This document shows, one piece after another, positions 10,101 through 22,835 of a stretch of DNA of 64,000 bases. The position numbers were made by a program, and so were the translations under genes. Source of the DNA: Hermatobates lingyangjiaoensis (Eukaryota > Arthropoda > Insecta > Hemiptera > Hermatobatidae); assembly GCA_026182355.1 (NCBI GenBank), contig JAPFBL010000119.1, forward strand, positions 826,501-890,500, written 5' to 3'. The notes under the pieces were generated by a model that saw nothing but the letters and a program-made list of their open reading frames with translations, was not told the DNA's origin and ran no database searches. How positions within the stretch are numbered: the stretch's first letter is position 1; the number at the start of each line of letters is the position of its first letter.

Positions 10101-10535
10101 CTGAATGGTAACTGTGTTTGAATTCCTAATATCTATATCTAAATGATGGTAGCATGGCGTTGGAACTTCAACTGTTTCTATTTAAGAGACAGGTAAGCAC
10201 AGTTTGATAGATTAGGACAGGAGGTTGGTCTCTTCTTCTACCTGGATAACCTAGACACTACCTGCATTGGCATGAAAATTTATTTCTAGCTTATTTTCTT
10301 GTATAATTGCCAGAAAATTATATTTATATGTTCATTGGCTATCGTCCTTCTCAACGCACCGTTTCCTTTCCCTTGAACGACGATTTGAAGGGTCGAAATA
10401 TTAAAAATGAGACCTAGTGTCTTGTTTACACTGGTTATCTTTCCGTCTACTTTTATTTACCTTTCTGATTTTATTATTGCGGTTTAGACGTTGAATTAAT
10501 TGCAAGTATTTATTGTGAAATATATGAATAAACAA
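10101..10535. other. AT-rich stretch, nothing recognised
   Basis: No supported feature. Confidence 0.45.
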
Positions 10536-10539
10536 ATAT

Positions 10540-10790
10540 ATATGTAAATATATATATCCTTTTTCGATGAAAATACGTTCCGAAACGGACAAATAAAGTT
10601 CAATATAGCTAGAGGAACATAGAGAAATTAAAAACATACTTTCAGTCTCTAATTTTCGTTTTGAACTGTTTTCAAGTAAGAGAGGAAAACCAAGCGCATT
10701 GCGCCAGTGCTCTTGGCTTTCCTCTTTTATCTCTCCTGAAGACGGTTCAAACAAAAAATTAGAGACTGTAAGTGTGTAGCGCTATATGGA
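10540..10790. repeat. Foldback element, family HH-A
   Basis: The arms meet near 10708: CAGTCTCTAATTTTCG with AAGAGAGGAAAACCAAGCGC on the left, and the reverse order on the right (CTTGGCTTTCCTC, AATTAGAGACTG). The left flank CGATGAAAATACG with TCCGAAACGGACAAATA is shared with the copy at 60470-60740. A minus-strand open frame of 117 codons across this stretch is a by-product of the palindrome, not a gene. The right arm keeps CUGAAGA (10734-10740) but its GAAA box has become a run of A; the left arm has lost CUGANGA. Confidence 0.75.
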
Positions 10791-10799
10791 TACAAAATT

Positions 10800-11195
10800 C
10801 TTTACAATAACATATAATAAAAATACAGTATTGATATAGCTGTGAAGATATCACGGAATGTAGATGAAACATGTTTGCTTAAAAGTGTTGTTGAGAATTG
10901 TTTGATGCTAGACCAAACATCTATAAAAAAAAATATTATAGTCAAAAATTTATATGGTCAAGAATTTCTTGTATTAATAGGCTACAATTAATGGGATCAA
11001 TAATGATACAAGAGAACTAGCCAGAAAGAAATATTCAAATTATCAGTAAACAAAGGCACTTGTTTACAAGTGTGTTAGGTTTACCCAGATTAACCAGGTA
11101 CAAAAAGAAGCGAACCTCCCTAGCATAAACTATGTTACCGGACTCATAGAAACAAACATTTAAATTTCAACCACCACCCAATCATTCTTCAGATA
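10800..11195. other. AT-rich stretch, nothing recognised
   Basis: No supported feature. Confidence 0.45.
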
Positions 11196-11199
11196 CTAT

Positions 11200-11405
11200 A
11201 TATGTATATATATATATTTTAAGTATCGTCATCATATTTACGATTCATGGCCTGATGATGAGTGAAGTATCACTTGATTCATGGTGACCAATAACGTACC
11301 TTTACACAGTTTTAATGAATAGACGAGGAGAGACTCCCTCTTAATTGAAAAAAATATTCAGAGTAAATACAAATTACATAAGGCGTACTATTTACAATAT
11401 ATATG
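11200..11405 (+). repeat. Family HH-F copy with decayed hammerhead
   Basis: CUGAUGA at 11252-11258 is followed by a stem II region GAGUG/CACUU. GAUU stands in place of GAAA, then CAUGGUGACC in place of CAUGUCGACC. The 3' flank (TTTTAATGAATAGACGAGGA) is homologous to the right arm of the 7112-7425 element. It starts at a TA-rich tract near 11200. Confidence 0.6.
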
Positions 11406-11409
11406 TAAG

Positions 11410-11835
11410 TACAATGGAAAGAGTGAAATGGACAAATATCATTAACGCAAATAGCATTAAAGGGAGAAGGTAAGACAAACCATGTAACAGCTAAACATCT
11501 TTAGTCTTCACTTTCTCTTCAGTAAATCACTTCCTCACAACCACGACTAAGATCGTCGCAATATTGCAAAGTAGGTTTCTTTTTAGTTTCTGTTTGTTTA
11601 TATACTGTTTTAGAAAATGAAAAATACATCCACTGAGTAAAATTAAAAAAAAATGTAAGGCAAATTGTTGGTACAGAACTATTTCTATAATATATAGTTG
11701 ACTTTCGTCATCTCATTGCACCACTTTAATTCAGGAGGACCTTCCGCTAAAAGAACTGATATATTGTGAGTCCTAGTGTCTAGTTTTATTCATGTTTCTT
11801 TCTGATCTTAATACATACATATAGAGGACTAAAAG
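11410..11835. other. AT-rich stretch, nothing recognised
   Basis: No supported feature. Confidence 0.45.
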
Positions 11836-11960
11836 AAATCAGTTTTCCAGGTTCAAATCAAAATCTCTTGTTGTTGTTTTCATGTTATTTGGAATCTTTT
11901 TCATAGGCTTATTAACTATATATAACTGAAAATAAAAAAATAATCCGATTTTTTTACCAT
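11836..11960 (-). repeat. Diverged fragment of family HH-C
   Basis: TTTTCCAGGTTCAAAT and TCTTTTTCATAGGC match two landmarks of the family in the same order and spacing as at 7436-7535. The region between has drifted and the GAAA box is not recognisable. Confidence 0.5.
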
Positions 11961-12870
11961 AACCGTGTGAATGACATATCAATAATTACAGTAAGATCAA
12001 ACCATTTTATTTTACTTTCAATTTTCAAGTTCAGCAGTGATTTATTTAATGATGCACATAAACACATCTCAGTTTGTTTATTTGAATCAGTTGAATATAT
12101 ATAAGAGAAAAAGAATGTAGTTTTACTAAACGCATAGATGTATTTTATTTATATATGTATATAGAACGTGATAGGGAATTGGTGAAAAGAGTAAGGGTAC
12201 TTAATTAATGAAGCTTGTGTGTTCAAAGTGGAGTGAAAATGGGACTGAAGTTGGAACTGCTTTCGCATGTCTGATTAACAGTTGTACGCAGCGAGGTCTC
12301 AGAGGAAGAGGCTAGGAACTTTCTAACTTAATGGCCGTAATGAGTTGAGCAATTAGGTCAACATGGGCATCGCATTAAGGAGAGACCTAGGCCGTGCTGA
12401 GTGCAATTCATTGGAGATAGTAATCGGAAGGGATACTGATAGGGAGCTCGAGATAGGCGAGTCAACAGCAGGGAAATCTATAAACTTGTAGGAAAATCGA
12501 AAAGACAGATCTTGGATTTATAATGATTCAGGAAGAGGCATTGATCACAGTGATTTAAAGGATCTAAATAATGCTGGAACGAACAGTGTTAACGTCTTGT
12601 TGCGTTTTCTGCATCGAACTCTCACGTACGATAACCATATTCAATGTTTTATGGGCAAATCGTGTTGACCATTTCTCTATCCACCTCTAAATGGACATGC
12701 CAGGCAATCATTACGATCCTAGAACATTCAGTGAAAAGACAACATGAATGAAATGTGGTTTTCCAAAAAATGGCAACAACCCTCTGACTTGCAAAAAAAC
12801 TGAGCACTATGTTCTATCTGACCTTGAATTGCACATTATATAAGATAACTATTGACAAGTTTGTATGCAA
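11961..12870. other. No feature recognised
   Basis: The part at about 12180-12600 is less AT-rich but has many stops in all frames. Confidence 0.4.
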
Positions 12871-12948
12871 AAATCAGTAATCAATCAGTCAATAATTAAT
12901 CAGACAGTAATTAATCAGTCAGTAATTAATCAAAAATCAGTAATCAGC
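12871..12948 (+). repeat. Short imperfect tandem repeat
   Basis: Repeated CAGTAATTAAT and CAGTAATCAAT blocks, about six units of 11-15 bases. Confidence 0.75.
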
Positions 12949-13845
12949 ATTCATTGTTTTAATCACATCAACCACAGATTTTATTGTATAAAGCTCATAT
13001 AGTTATTCATATCATTCTGGATTTAGTGATTTAAAATTATTCAGCTGTTGTAAGTGGATCACATTCACCAAATAAAACTTATTATTGTTTGGACACTATT
13101 TGAATATTTAATTTCTAAAATGCCTTCAATATAATACTTCCATAATCCAGTTGACATGAAGATGTAGCATTGCCAACCACTTTCCTATATCATAAGAGAT
13201 CAGTCCAGCGAACAAAGTATATTCAATTTTTTAATTCAGTATATTATTGTTTAAGTATATTAAGTACAAATGAAGTATAGTTTTAAATAGAGTTTAAGTA
13301 CAATTTAGTACATTAATATTTTAATTAATTAAATTCATAAAAGAATATTTATGGGATTAAAATTTTAATCTACTGCTGGGTACTTATATTTTCAAAAATA
13401 AGCGCAGTGCACTGTAAAATAATTAACCTACTTCGCCAATCACTAAGAGAGCTTAATTTTATGCTATAATTAACTTATAAAATCAATTGGTTTCAGATTT
13501 TCAAATTTCATTTCACAATAAGTCATATATAACATAAAACTATGCTTTCTTAAACAGCCAGTTTAGCTTGTATCCCGCCACGTTGACTAATTTAGAGAAT
13601 GAAGTGGTAAAAGGCCTAGATGCCTGTCCACTAATTTGGCATGCACCTTGCAGTGCATGGCTAGCTGACCCTTGACCCTTTTCTTAAACATTAGTGAAAA
13701 AAGTAAATTATTTTATAGTGTACTGGAGCTATTTTCAAAACTACAAACACCCAACTGTAGATTACAATTGCAGACGCATGAATATATATTTTTTTCCATA
13801 AAATAATCTAATATGATTCTGTTAGGTTGATCTCTTATCATAGAG
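12949..13845. other. AT-rich stretch, nothing recognised
   Basis: No supported feature. Confidence 0.45.
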
Positions 13846-14215
13846 TACCAAAGGTCTCAATTTAAATTACAATATTTCTACCCATAGGTTAGATTGCAGT
13901 GACAGTCCAAAAATAACACACACATGCCCAAACATTGGTCCTTTGTGATGAACATTCTGCACTACATTTTATAGGGTAAAATGGGAATATTTTACACTAT
14001 ACATTTTGCCTAACTCAAGTATATTTACTGTAGGAATCTTTAATGAGTACTTGACATCGTGCAGGCTAGGGACCGAAGGCTTAACATCCTCTCTGAGGGA
14101 CCACGTGCTCAGATTTATCCACCTCCCGCGTGAAGAAATCTAGGATCAGAGTTGTTTTTGAAGCCCGGATCTACCAGTCCAGAGGTGAGCACGTTGCCAC
14201 TGGGCTTACCAGTAT
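13846..14215 (-). mobile_element. tRNA-derived SINE, near full length
   Basis: Read on the minus strand, it has a decayed tRNA-like head (14120-14215), the body with CACGTGGTCCCTCAGAG-type sequence, a segment matching ATGAGTACTTGACATCG (plus sense), and a tail whose complement reads TAGGTTAGATTGCAGTGACA (13885-13905). The tail matches the end of copies at 27356-27640 and 52830-52960, which defines the 3' end of the family. The open frame over 14130-14372 is SINE sequence, not a gene. Confidence 0.75.
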
Positions 14216-16790
14216 AAAGCGTTTGGCAATACTGCATAGAATTTCATGTCAACTGTATTCCGGATGTATTATGTCAAAGAGACTGATGTGTCTCAAAAAA
14301 CTAAGACATTTAGAGAAATACATTTCATTAGCAGTAGCAGCAAGAAACCAACAATTCCTAAAACTGATTTAGGTCAGTTTAGGTCAAAAACCGAACGACT
14401 CCATCAATAGATTGCCTTATACATTTCTTAGTATACAATACTGTATGCGTATATAGAAAGCAAAAAATCATCAAGGTTTAAACATTTGATATGAACTAAA
14501 ACAAATGCCTAATTATGAAAGAAGTAAATTTATTTAAATTATATTTTGAGATATTCTACATTTTATTTTAATAGAAAAAATATATTAGATTGACTAACTG
14601 AAATTAATTAATTTTCTTTTTCCAAGCAAATCCCATAGGCACTTTGTTTAGTGAGAGTGTATGCGATTTCAAATATATAAGAGAAAACAGCAGGCAAACA
14701 AGAAATGTGTTAATACTTCTTATTTGAAATAAATTGCCGTAATTATTTCTGTTTTAAGCAAGTAAAAATTGATCAATTTGAGATTTGAATAGGTTGTGAT
14801 GTAACACTAATAATGAAGATTTTTAAAAATTTCTCCTGCTCATTCCTGTTGGAGCAATATGGTATTAGTGAAGACTGACCCTTCTTCAATAACTATTTAA
14901 TTACCGGTAGGTAGAGGCTGCCTGTAAGCCAGCCCAGAGGTCGCTTCCTTCTTGGAGTAATCACTACGGGTGCGGTCCTTACGTCACTGAGAAAGTCCCC
15001 CGGGAGTAGCTTGATTCCTACGAGTTAGCATTTGCAGGGCTTTCTTCCAAATCACTTTCTCTCTTAAATAGATTCAAATGGTAGCGATTTTCTGGGAAGT
15101 TAATTTCATTCGCCACATGTTAGCTTTCCTTACGATTACATTAGTAGATGTCATTATTTAAGAAAAGTGTCAAAACTATGATTAAAGGTAAGTTTCTAGT
15201 TACTAAAGAAAATGTATAGTAAAGCGAATGCTTCATGTTGTTTACGTAACGAAAACTTTTTTTATTTTCCTGAAACCACTGTTAAATGCGGAAATAACGC
15301 TAAAGATTATTAAAAAATTAATGAAAGAAATAGTTTTGTAAATACTTCAATTAGAGACTGAAAGTTTCAAATAAAGTTACTGTATGATATGAGAGCCATA
15401 AACTTAAATTCCTTTATAATTATGAGGAAGCAAGCAAAGCAACCCGATGGACCACGGCTGTTTCGCAATCAGTTATTGTGTGGTATTTTACCAATTCATA
15501 CTGGAAAGCATATTTATAAAACTCCCTACATAAAAATAATAAAAACAAGGCATACCTAGCACGTAGTGTTCTTTCTGAGATTACATAAACTAACTATTGA
15601 TTCAGTAGAGGGTTGGTGGATGACTGTCAACTGAACAACTATTTACGCAACCTAAGAAAAAGTACAATTTATTTGAAACACTTTGTTTTTCTTAAACATT
15701 TATATATAGCAACCTTTACTAGTATTTTTGCTAAAAATACATTCGTCAATGGATTACGCAGGACAGTAGTAAACTATTCAGTGATGGGATTTAGGAGTGC
15801 ACGAGATCGAAGGAACCCGTTCTTGAAATGTCAAGATGGTCAGTGAACCTATTTTTAATTTAAATGCCAGAATCCTATGAAAATTAGAAACAATTAATAA
15901 GATGTGAAAAACATTTAATTTTATGTCAGAGAACCTGCAATCCTCAAAGTATAGAAAACGCCAAAGCTATGATCAACACTATTGGTATCAGTTATGCTGA
16001 AGCAGAAAAGGCTTTTCCAGAATGAATCTTTATATTCAGGTATGAGAAAACATATCTTATAAAGTAGTCTTATGGTAGAAAACATAACAGATTTAAAGAC
16101 AATTAGCCTTGTTAGAATCTCATTTGAGGCACACCTTTTGTAAAAACATGTCTAAGGAAAAACATCAGGGCTGATGATCTGAGAGAGAATTGTTAAAAAA
16201 ATAATATTACAATCAAATGGTTATTTCGAATTTCTTAAAATATAATATCTTGAATAAAAAACATGCATAGGTACAGTCCTCTTTCTTTCATTATTTTCTG
16301 AGAAAGTATTTTATTAATGTGAATTAGTATAAAAGTTTTATTTCATTGCGTGGACATTATAACCAATGTTGAAAGTTTAAAATAAATAACACAATACAAT
16401 AATTATCTAGTCGTAATTCCAAGGGGTGACTTCTAGTTCTGTAGGAACACAGTATAATGAGTAACACATTCCTAGTGAGTTTTAAATAAAAGAGAACGTA
16501 TTCTTAAAATTTCGAATCCCATTACTGAAACTGTCCTTGCTACGGTCTGTCCTCTGACAAATAGTGACTTCTTTTAGTGAAGCTCTAATAAGGACCTGTT
16601 ATTAAAACAAGTTTGATGATGGCATAGCTTGTAAAGTTCAATTTTTTGAAGTTGAATTAAGTTGATATTATGAAAAGTACTTATGAATTTTCGTCACTTA
16701 TATTTGGTGTAGAGTTAATCTGTCTCATGTTTATGGTTCGGCTGCAATTCATCATTGTAAGTACTCTTAGTTTACAATGAATAGAAAACA
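14216..16790. other. AT-rich stretch, nothing recognised
   Basis: The part at 14890-15040 is less AT-rich and has CCCCCGGGAG. No frame or repeat could be assigned. Confidence 0.4.
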
Positions 16791-16811
16791 GTAATGTCAC
16801 GAAGGTGAATG

Positions 16812-17060
16812 GATTACTGCGAGCTGGATGACTTGAGCCAGACGGTGACAGGCATTGTTCGTCGCTGTCAAGGATGTCCTAATGCGGCAACATCCTCCGA
16901 TTGTACTCATTACTGACCCCCAGAATTCAAGTTGTGTAAAGAAGAGCTACTTACTGTCAACGTCACCCGCATGCCAAACATCTTACCACACCGGGAACAA
17001 TAACCCGATGAGGAGTTTGACTTGGAATGTCGCCTTGGCCAAACATTGACCTTTCGTGCA
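16812..17060 (+). pseudogene. Possible decayed coding exon, cysteine-rich, unidentified
   Basis: One plus frame from ATG at about 16809 reads DYCELDDLSQTVTGIVRRC, then QGCPNAATSSDCTHY, a TGA, and continues PPEFKLCKEELLTVNVT and later EEFDLECRLGQTLTF. The composition (regular Cys, acidic and hydrophobic residues) looks like secreted or membrane protein sequence, unlike the surrounding DNA. Two stops (TGA near 16914, TAA near 17002) interrupt it. It could be a processed pseudogene, a transposon piece or chance. I do not recognise the family. Confidence 0.3.
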
Positions 17061-17605
17061 AACAAATATGAATTACGTGCAAACTTTTACATAACATTGC
17101 ATTTTAATCAAAATAGATACATGTCATTATTTATAAGTACAATGCCCTGGTGACTAATGTATATATAATGATACATAATGTCTTTGATGATAATTAACAT
17201 AAACGCACAAACTATCCAGGTAAAAGTAAGATGAAGTTATGGAAAAGTCCTCAACTCAGATGTCACCCATTCCAGGCATTTAAATTGTGCCAACCGGTTT
17301 TTCAGTGCCTCTAAAGCTTCAGCTTATATCAAACATCAACAAATAGAAATGTTTGTGATGTATGAACAAACAAATATGCTATAATCAGGATTTAGAAAAA
17401 CTAACTCCCTTCAACATTGTTTCACTTTGTTTTACTGATTCCTATTTACATAAATTCCATCACACACAAACACGCTCGCGCACGCGCACCACACACACAC
17501 ACACATGTATATATCATTATTTTTATGTGGAATTCTTAACGGTTATATTATATACATATTTATGTTAAGTCAAATATGAAATGTATAGTAACATCTGAAG
17601 GACGT
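17061..17605. other. AT-rich with a short CA-type microsatellite
   Basis: An imperfect CACA run lies at 17459-17505, interrupted by CGCGCACGCGC. Nothing else recognised. Confidence 0.6.
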
Positions 17606-17611
17606 AAACAT

Positions 17612-19218
17612 TTTTTACTTTACTATAAGTAAAGTATAGTGATCGTGAAAAAATTCGATCTCGAGATTTTGACGGAATTACATGTTTTGAGGCCCAGAAG
17701 TCGTTTTATGACGTTTTTACGATGATGTCTGTGTGTGTGGGGTGGTGGGTGGGTGCGTGTGTTAGCATTGCTTGTTACCACGCTACGGTCCAGAATCTTT
17801 GATGGATCAAGTTGATATTTTACACAAAAATGGGCCCCATAAAGACGAAGATCCCTATTGTTTGCGAAGAATTATGCATGATGGAAAGTCACTTTTTTTG
17901 CCAAAAACCGTTTTTTTTAAACATTTATTTCTCCTAAACTAATAACCCTAGAGTTTTGAAATTTTGACATTATCTTTGAGGTTTCAAATGTAACAAACGA
18001 AAAATATATTCAGAATTTTAAAACAACAGAAAATATTTTTTTTTCAATAAAATGTAAAAATTTTGACTTATAATTCAATCTCAAACCTTGTGAGAGCGAT
18101 ACAAGCCATACTGTTTGACGGACAAGAATGAAACTATGCCTATAAATAGAACATTATATGGACAATGGGTTGAGATATTTTTTTCTAAAATTACATTCGC
18201 TAATGGGGCGTTACAGTACGATTTGTGTTTTCAGAAAATGTTTTTTTGACGCTAAACGGCTCGTTAAAAAATAATGAAAATTTGACCAAAAATGGAACAA
18301 AAAATTAGCAATTCATAAAAAAAAATCATGATGTTTCAATTACGGGAAAGAGCAATAACGATATAAAAACTCTTTGTTTATCCTAGACTAAGAGATCACC
18401 TGCTATACTTGTCGAATTTTTTGTATTTTTTTACATTGTTTACATTGACTTAGAAATTTTTTGAGCGAATCCACTGAGATAAAATTGATGTTTCTAATGG
18501 AAAAATGAAAATTTATTATTGACTTATAAGAGATGTAAGAGGATAATATTGTGCAGGTAAATGATAACACTCATTAAAAAAAAATTCGTATAGATGTTAT
18601 TTGACAAAGGGGAAGGAAAATGATCTTATTAAATACTAAGAAGCCATAAAATTCCCAGTATAACAATTCTGTTAAAAACTAAAAATGTAAAAGATAATTC
18701 AAAATTGAAATCATTCGTTTAGAGATTAATAAATGTAATTATCGTACATCTTTATTTAACAAATCACCTGAAAACAACATTTTCTTCGTTGTTTAAGATG
18801 TTTTTCAGAGGAAAAAAGGGTAGTTTCCTGTTTTAAATTTGAAAATTTTACTTTAACATTCAATGTTGAAGGATGTCAAGTAAAACATGTAAGAAATCTA
18901 CTGGGTATTTGAACAATAGCCATTTTCTCTTGTAGGATAATATTTCGTTTCAAGAAATGTTCACTTTGGTTTTTCAAAAATGTTATTACTGCTTTAGTTA
19001 TACTAATGAAATTATTTGCAAATAATAAATTATTTGTGATGTACAAAAATAAGCTTATAAATTGATATGTTCTTCAATCATTATCTGTACTACCTCACGA
19101 ATGAAATGCTAATAATTATATCCCATTTAGAAATTTATGTTATGCTTAAATGAGACGTTATATTTTATATACTCAAGAAATTTGACATTAAGTTACTTAT
19201 AGTAAAGTAGAGTGTAGG
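17612..19218. mobile_element. Possible non-autonomous element with short inverted ends
   Basis: TACTTTACTATAAGTAAAG (17616-17634) recurs inverted as TTACTTATAGTAAAG near 19194-19208. After the left end comes ATTTTGACGGAATTACATG with GTTTTGAGGCCC, then a TG-rich stretch. A related block occurs near 44490-44900 and a shorter one near 48720-48770, so this is an interspersed family. The interior is AT-rich with no coding frame. The ends are short and each is itself palindromic, so element boundaries are uncertain. Confidence 0.4.
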
Positions 19219-20279
19219 CCACTCCAGATTTTTTTTATTAGGAGTTTTAAGTTTTGATTGATTCTATTGACTAGTAAAGTAACTAGTAAAGTATATTTTA
19301 CAAAATTTACAAATTATACAAAAAAAAAAAAAAATAACTATAGGGAAAGACTCTAAAAATGTCAATTTAAAGAATTATTCGTTATATACTTTAGAAGATA
19401 TCACTATAAAATAAAAATCATCGTAAACTACCGTACAAATTTAGAAATGTGACCAAGATCCTTCAATAAAATCAAGTGGTCTTCGTTAGGGCCTTACTCG
19501 TACTGAGCATCGGATGTTTTGATTTGATACAATAGTTAAAACATAAAAAAAAGAAAAGAAAACAAGGGGCTACTATGCAGAATATCTTTTTGATAAATTT
19601 ATTATTATTAAAATGAAATTAAAAAAATAATTTTTATGTTTGTTTTTATTTTTTTTTCAAAAAAATGTGTGAAAAAAATGCCATAGGTAAAAAAAATGTA
19701 TTTTTCATTTCTAGAAAATCAAATTGATACGCTGCTTTTTAACTCATTGAAAATAATTGGTTGAGTGGCATAGTGAGCATCAATTTGGCCGAAATTAGTG
19801 GGAGGTTGGCTCTGAGCGTGCATGACACGACAGAGTCCCAATAGCACAAGTGTGGCCTTTGACAGTATCTATCATTGTTCCATATCTGTGTCAATATACC
19901 ACACGCAAACATTCACATATTTTTTGTCAATTTATTTATCATGTAATTACTTTTTGAATCTCAAAAGTTGTTAGTGTGAAACTAACGAGCATAAGGATCC
20001 CAAATTCACAGCATACTTATAAATCATTCAATATCACTGAATTTGAAGGCCTTGTGAAATCTATCACAGTTTAAATAACATGCCTAATAAACTATAGACG
20101 CATATATAAGCAAAAGATATATACGTTGGTAACGTATTACGTCTAACCAACTCGGTTATTTTGCACAAAGATCAAAAAAAGTATCCGACAATAAAGAGGA
20201 GTGTGATTGTTACAGTCCCAGAAGTGAAGGCTAAAGTTATCAAAACTTTGTTTCCTCTATTGTTTTCCTTCTTCCTTGT
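19219..20279. other. AT-rich stretch, nothing recognised
   Basis: Includes A-rich runs near 19318 and 19620-19690. No supported feature. Confidence 0.45.
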
Positions 20280-20500
20280 GGTTGAAACTTCATTGATTGC
20301 TTCAAGTATTTTTTTTTTTGTAAAATAATGTGAAATGTAATACTTAGTTTTTCTGTTTAAAAATTTCTACTTCTGCCTATGAAAAAGGTTTTAAATAAAA
20401 ACTGAAACGTTACCATTGAGAGTTTAATTTGAACCTGAAGAACTGACCTAGTACCGATAAAGTTTAGTGATACTTTTATCAATATATATATATATTATAT
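20280..20500 (+). repeat. Family HH-C copy
   Basis: TACTTCTGCCTATGAAAAAG, TTTTAAATAAAAACTGAAAC and TTTAATTTGAACCTGAAGAA occur in order. The hammerhead-like core (CCUAUGA at about 20376, GAAAC at 20404) has the same one-base-short form as at 7491-7532. The copy ends at a TA tract at 20479-20496. Confidence 0.65.
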
Positions 20501-21776
20501 GTATACTTGGAGAGGTGACTACTTAGGAGGATCAATAGATAGGTTAAGAAATGTCAATATGGTCAATACGACTAATAGATTCTTTAAACGCTCAACTCAG
20601 TAAAATGTTTAACAATTACTTTTATACAGTCTAATAGAACATATGTTTAATATTTAACTTATCTTTTGAACAGATCTCTTAAGTATCTCATAATAACTTT
20701 TATTTGTAATTTCAGTAGAAGAATACGAGAGAAGGGTTAATAATTAAGGTTAGTCAGAATGGAGTAAGAGTTTATAAGGGGACAGCTAAAGCTGGATGCA
20801 AGCAAAAGATGCGAGTGGCCGACACTGGAAGTGGAGTAACAGGAAGGAGAGGTCAATATGGACGTCGACTGGCCTACAGAACCTGCTTCTGTACTCGCTC
20901 CTTCTAACCGCAACAAGATCTGTTTTTCTTGTTCTTTCTGATTTAAAGGGAACAACCAGATAGTGAAATACCACTGCAGCTTCCTTCAAGGTCGGTTAAC
21001 ATCTCTGCCCAACAAAGCATTTGAAAAATTCTTGCTTTACCACTCTATTCCAAGCTGGTTCCTTTAATACTACTCAACTTTTCGCCCAAATGTTTTGATT
21101 TAAAATTTACCATGCAGTTAGTACTAAAAGTGTGTGTGTCCGAGTGAATGTGTGTATATGTATACATCCAGCTCAAAGAAGTTGAAAATTTAACAATAAT
21201 TGTTAAAGCGTACAACGCGATTCGTGAAAGTTAGGATTTTTTTTACATAGTGAATTTTTCTGTTAAATATTTAATTATTTATTTAAGAGAAGCGTTTATT
21301 TTTTGCAATTACTTTATATTAATGATATTATACATTATATAATTAATGATATTATATAATGATATTTATTTCTAACATAAATTATGTATTCTCATATTTA
21401 TTCAATAAAACGAACTTCATATGTTATTGGAAAAGGTCAATAAAATCGTTTGGTCAAGCTACTCTTGTCAGGCATATAGTCAAAAGAGTCAAAAAGAGAA
21501 AGTGAAAAGATCTGTTACAAGTGCAACAATTTGCCGTCATAGGGGTAATAACTGACAAGCTAAACTCAGCAGGAACACATACTCCTAAATATTCGAGCTT
21601 ACTCTTACCATTTCACTAATTAGCATCCATAAGGTCTTTTCCTTTCTCTTTCTGCCCCTGATGATATAATTTAGTCATAAATAATTTCATTTGTAAGTAT
21701 TTTATTTATCTATTGATTTGAAGTAACAAATTTATATATATTTCTAAATGTGTGTCAATAGATGTACAGATAGGAT
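20501..21776. other. No gene recognised
   Basis: The part at 20770-20920 is less AT-rich with two overlapping minus-strand frames, but neither looks like a known protein. A small AT repeat lies at 21318-21367. Confidence 0.4.
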
Positions 21777-22835
21777 GATTATTCGGAAAGTAATGTCCGA
21801 ATCACATGGCTAATCGAATGTTATGTGAACTTTAAAACGCGCATGAGCAACTCTCCAACATGCCATTTGCATTAGACTACACAATTTGCATTAGATTGCA
21901 CCATTTGCATTAGACTGCACCATTTGCATAAGTATTATTGCAGTTTTATGTTTACACTGTCAGTTCAAACTTTTTTAAAAAAATGATCATCAACCCATCG
22001 CCTGAAATACGTTCAAAGTTACAGTTTTGAGAGTAATAAATGTTTAGCAGCGTAAACGTATCGACGGATAAGTAAAATGTATGGTTCTAATACAATGAGT
22101 TGCAGAATACTGCGTAACTGGGTGATAACTTAGAGGAAGGACCCAGAAATGTCTTTCATGAACTGCGTTCAGAGAAACCGTCAGTGTTCACGGAAGTTCA
22201 CATTAACTGTGGACGAAATGAAAGTTATGACAAATGTTTAAAAAAATAAATTCTTAAAGATTGGCAATTCAAAATTTCAACTTTAGCGTGGAAATTTCCC
22301 TATGTGAGTAGAACTATGTACAAATTCGTTTTCTGAGGAACACCAATTGAGAATAATGGCTTGTGCTCTTAAGGAGTTGTTGTGGAAACCTTGTTTTGTG
22401 GTAGATATGGAGTATTATTGGTCGATTTTGAGCAGCGTGTGATGACGATAAATGCAACCGCTTACTGTGCTACCCGGACTAAACCTTGACGTTGAATGCA
22501 GAATCAACTATGTGACCTTCTGACGTATGAATTTCGTTGCTGCACGACAATACCAAACCTAATTCTACCCACAAAACTAAAACCTGACCAGATTTTATGG
22601 ATGGGAACAGTTCATCATTGACCCACCACCATTCAGGTCAAACGTGGAACCAGCATTCTCACTTGTTCCACTACCTAAAGGAGTTTCTCGGCGGCAAGTG
22701 CTTCGTAACTGATGACAAGGCCAAAGAACCAGTTGCAGACGGGATACTTCCAAAGCCAGTGGAATTCCATGACTTGTAGAACGTAATAACGTAGTAACGT
22801 ATAAATAAATAAGGAAACTTTGCACAACAAGAGAT
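21777..22835 (+). mobile_element. Dead mariner-type DNA transposon
   Basis: The left end TTCGGAAAGTAATGTCCG is mariner-like terminal sequence, and transposase remnants run through to about 22779. No matching right terminal repeat is seen, so the 3' end is deleted or mutated. About four 20-21 bp direct repeats (ATTTGCATTAGACTGCACC) lie at 21866-21930 in the 5' part. The element cannot move by itself. Confidence 0.85.
22142..22779 (+). pseudogene. Mariner transposase, frameshifted relic
   Basis: Recognisable blocks in shifting frames run in the family order: ELRSEKPSVFTE (N-terminal helix-turn-helix linker), VLLVDFEQRVMTINATAYC (near 22410-22470), LLHDN-like sequence (near 22535, holding the second catalytic Asp), and HLFHYLKEFLGGKCFVTDDK (22650-22715) with EFHDL before the stop at 22777. 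These match the C-terminal half of mariner transposases. The region of the third catalytic Asp is altered (QHSHLF). Many frameshifts and stops show that it is inactive. Confidence 0.85.

Noticed and set aside
10401..10754. 117-codon minus-strand open frame as a gene
   Set aside because: It lies across the HH-A foldback and its flank; the frame is open because of palindromic repeat sequence, and homologous copies do not keep it.
14130..14372. 80-codon plus-strand frame as a gene
   Set aside because: Begins inside a minus-strand SINE and runs into unique AT-rich DNA.
21655..21690. CTGATGATATAA as a ribozyme core
   Set aside because: No GAAA box within a plausible distance and no stem I complement.
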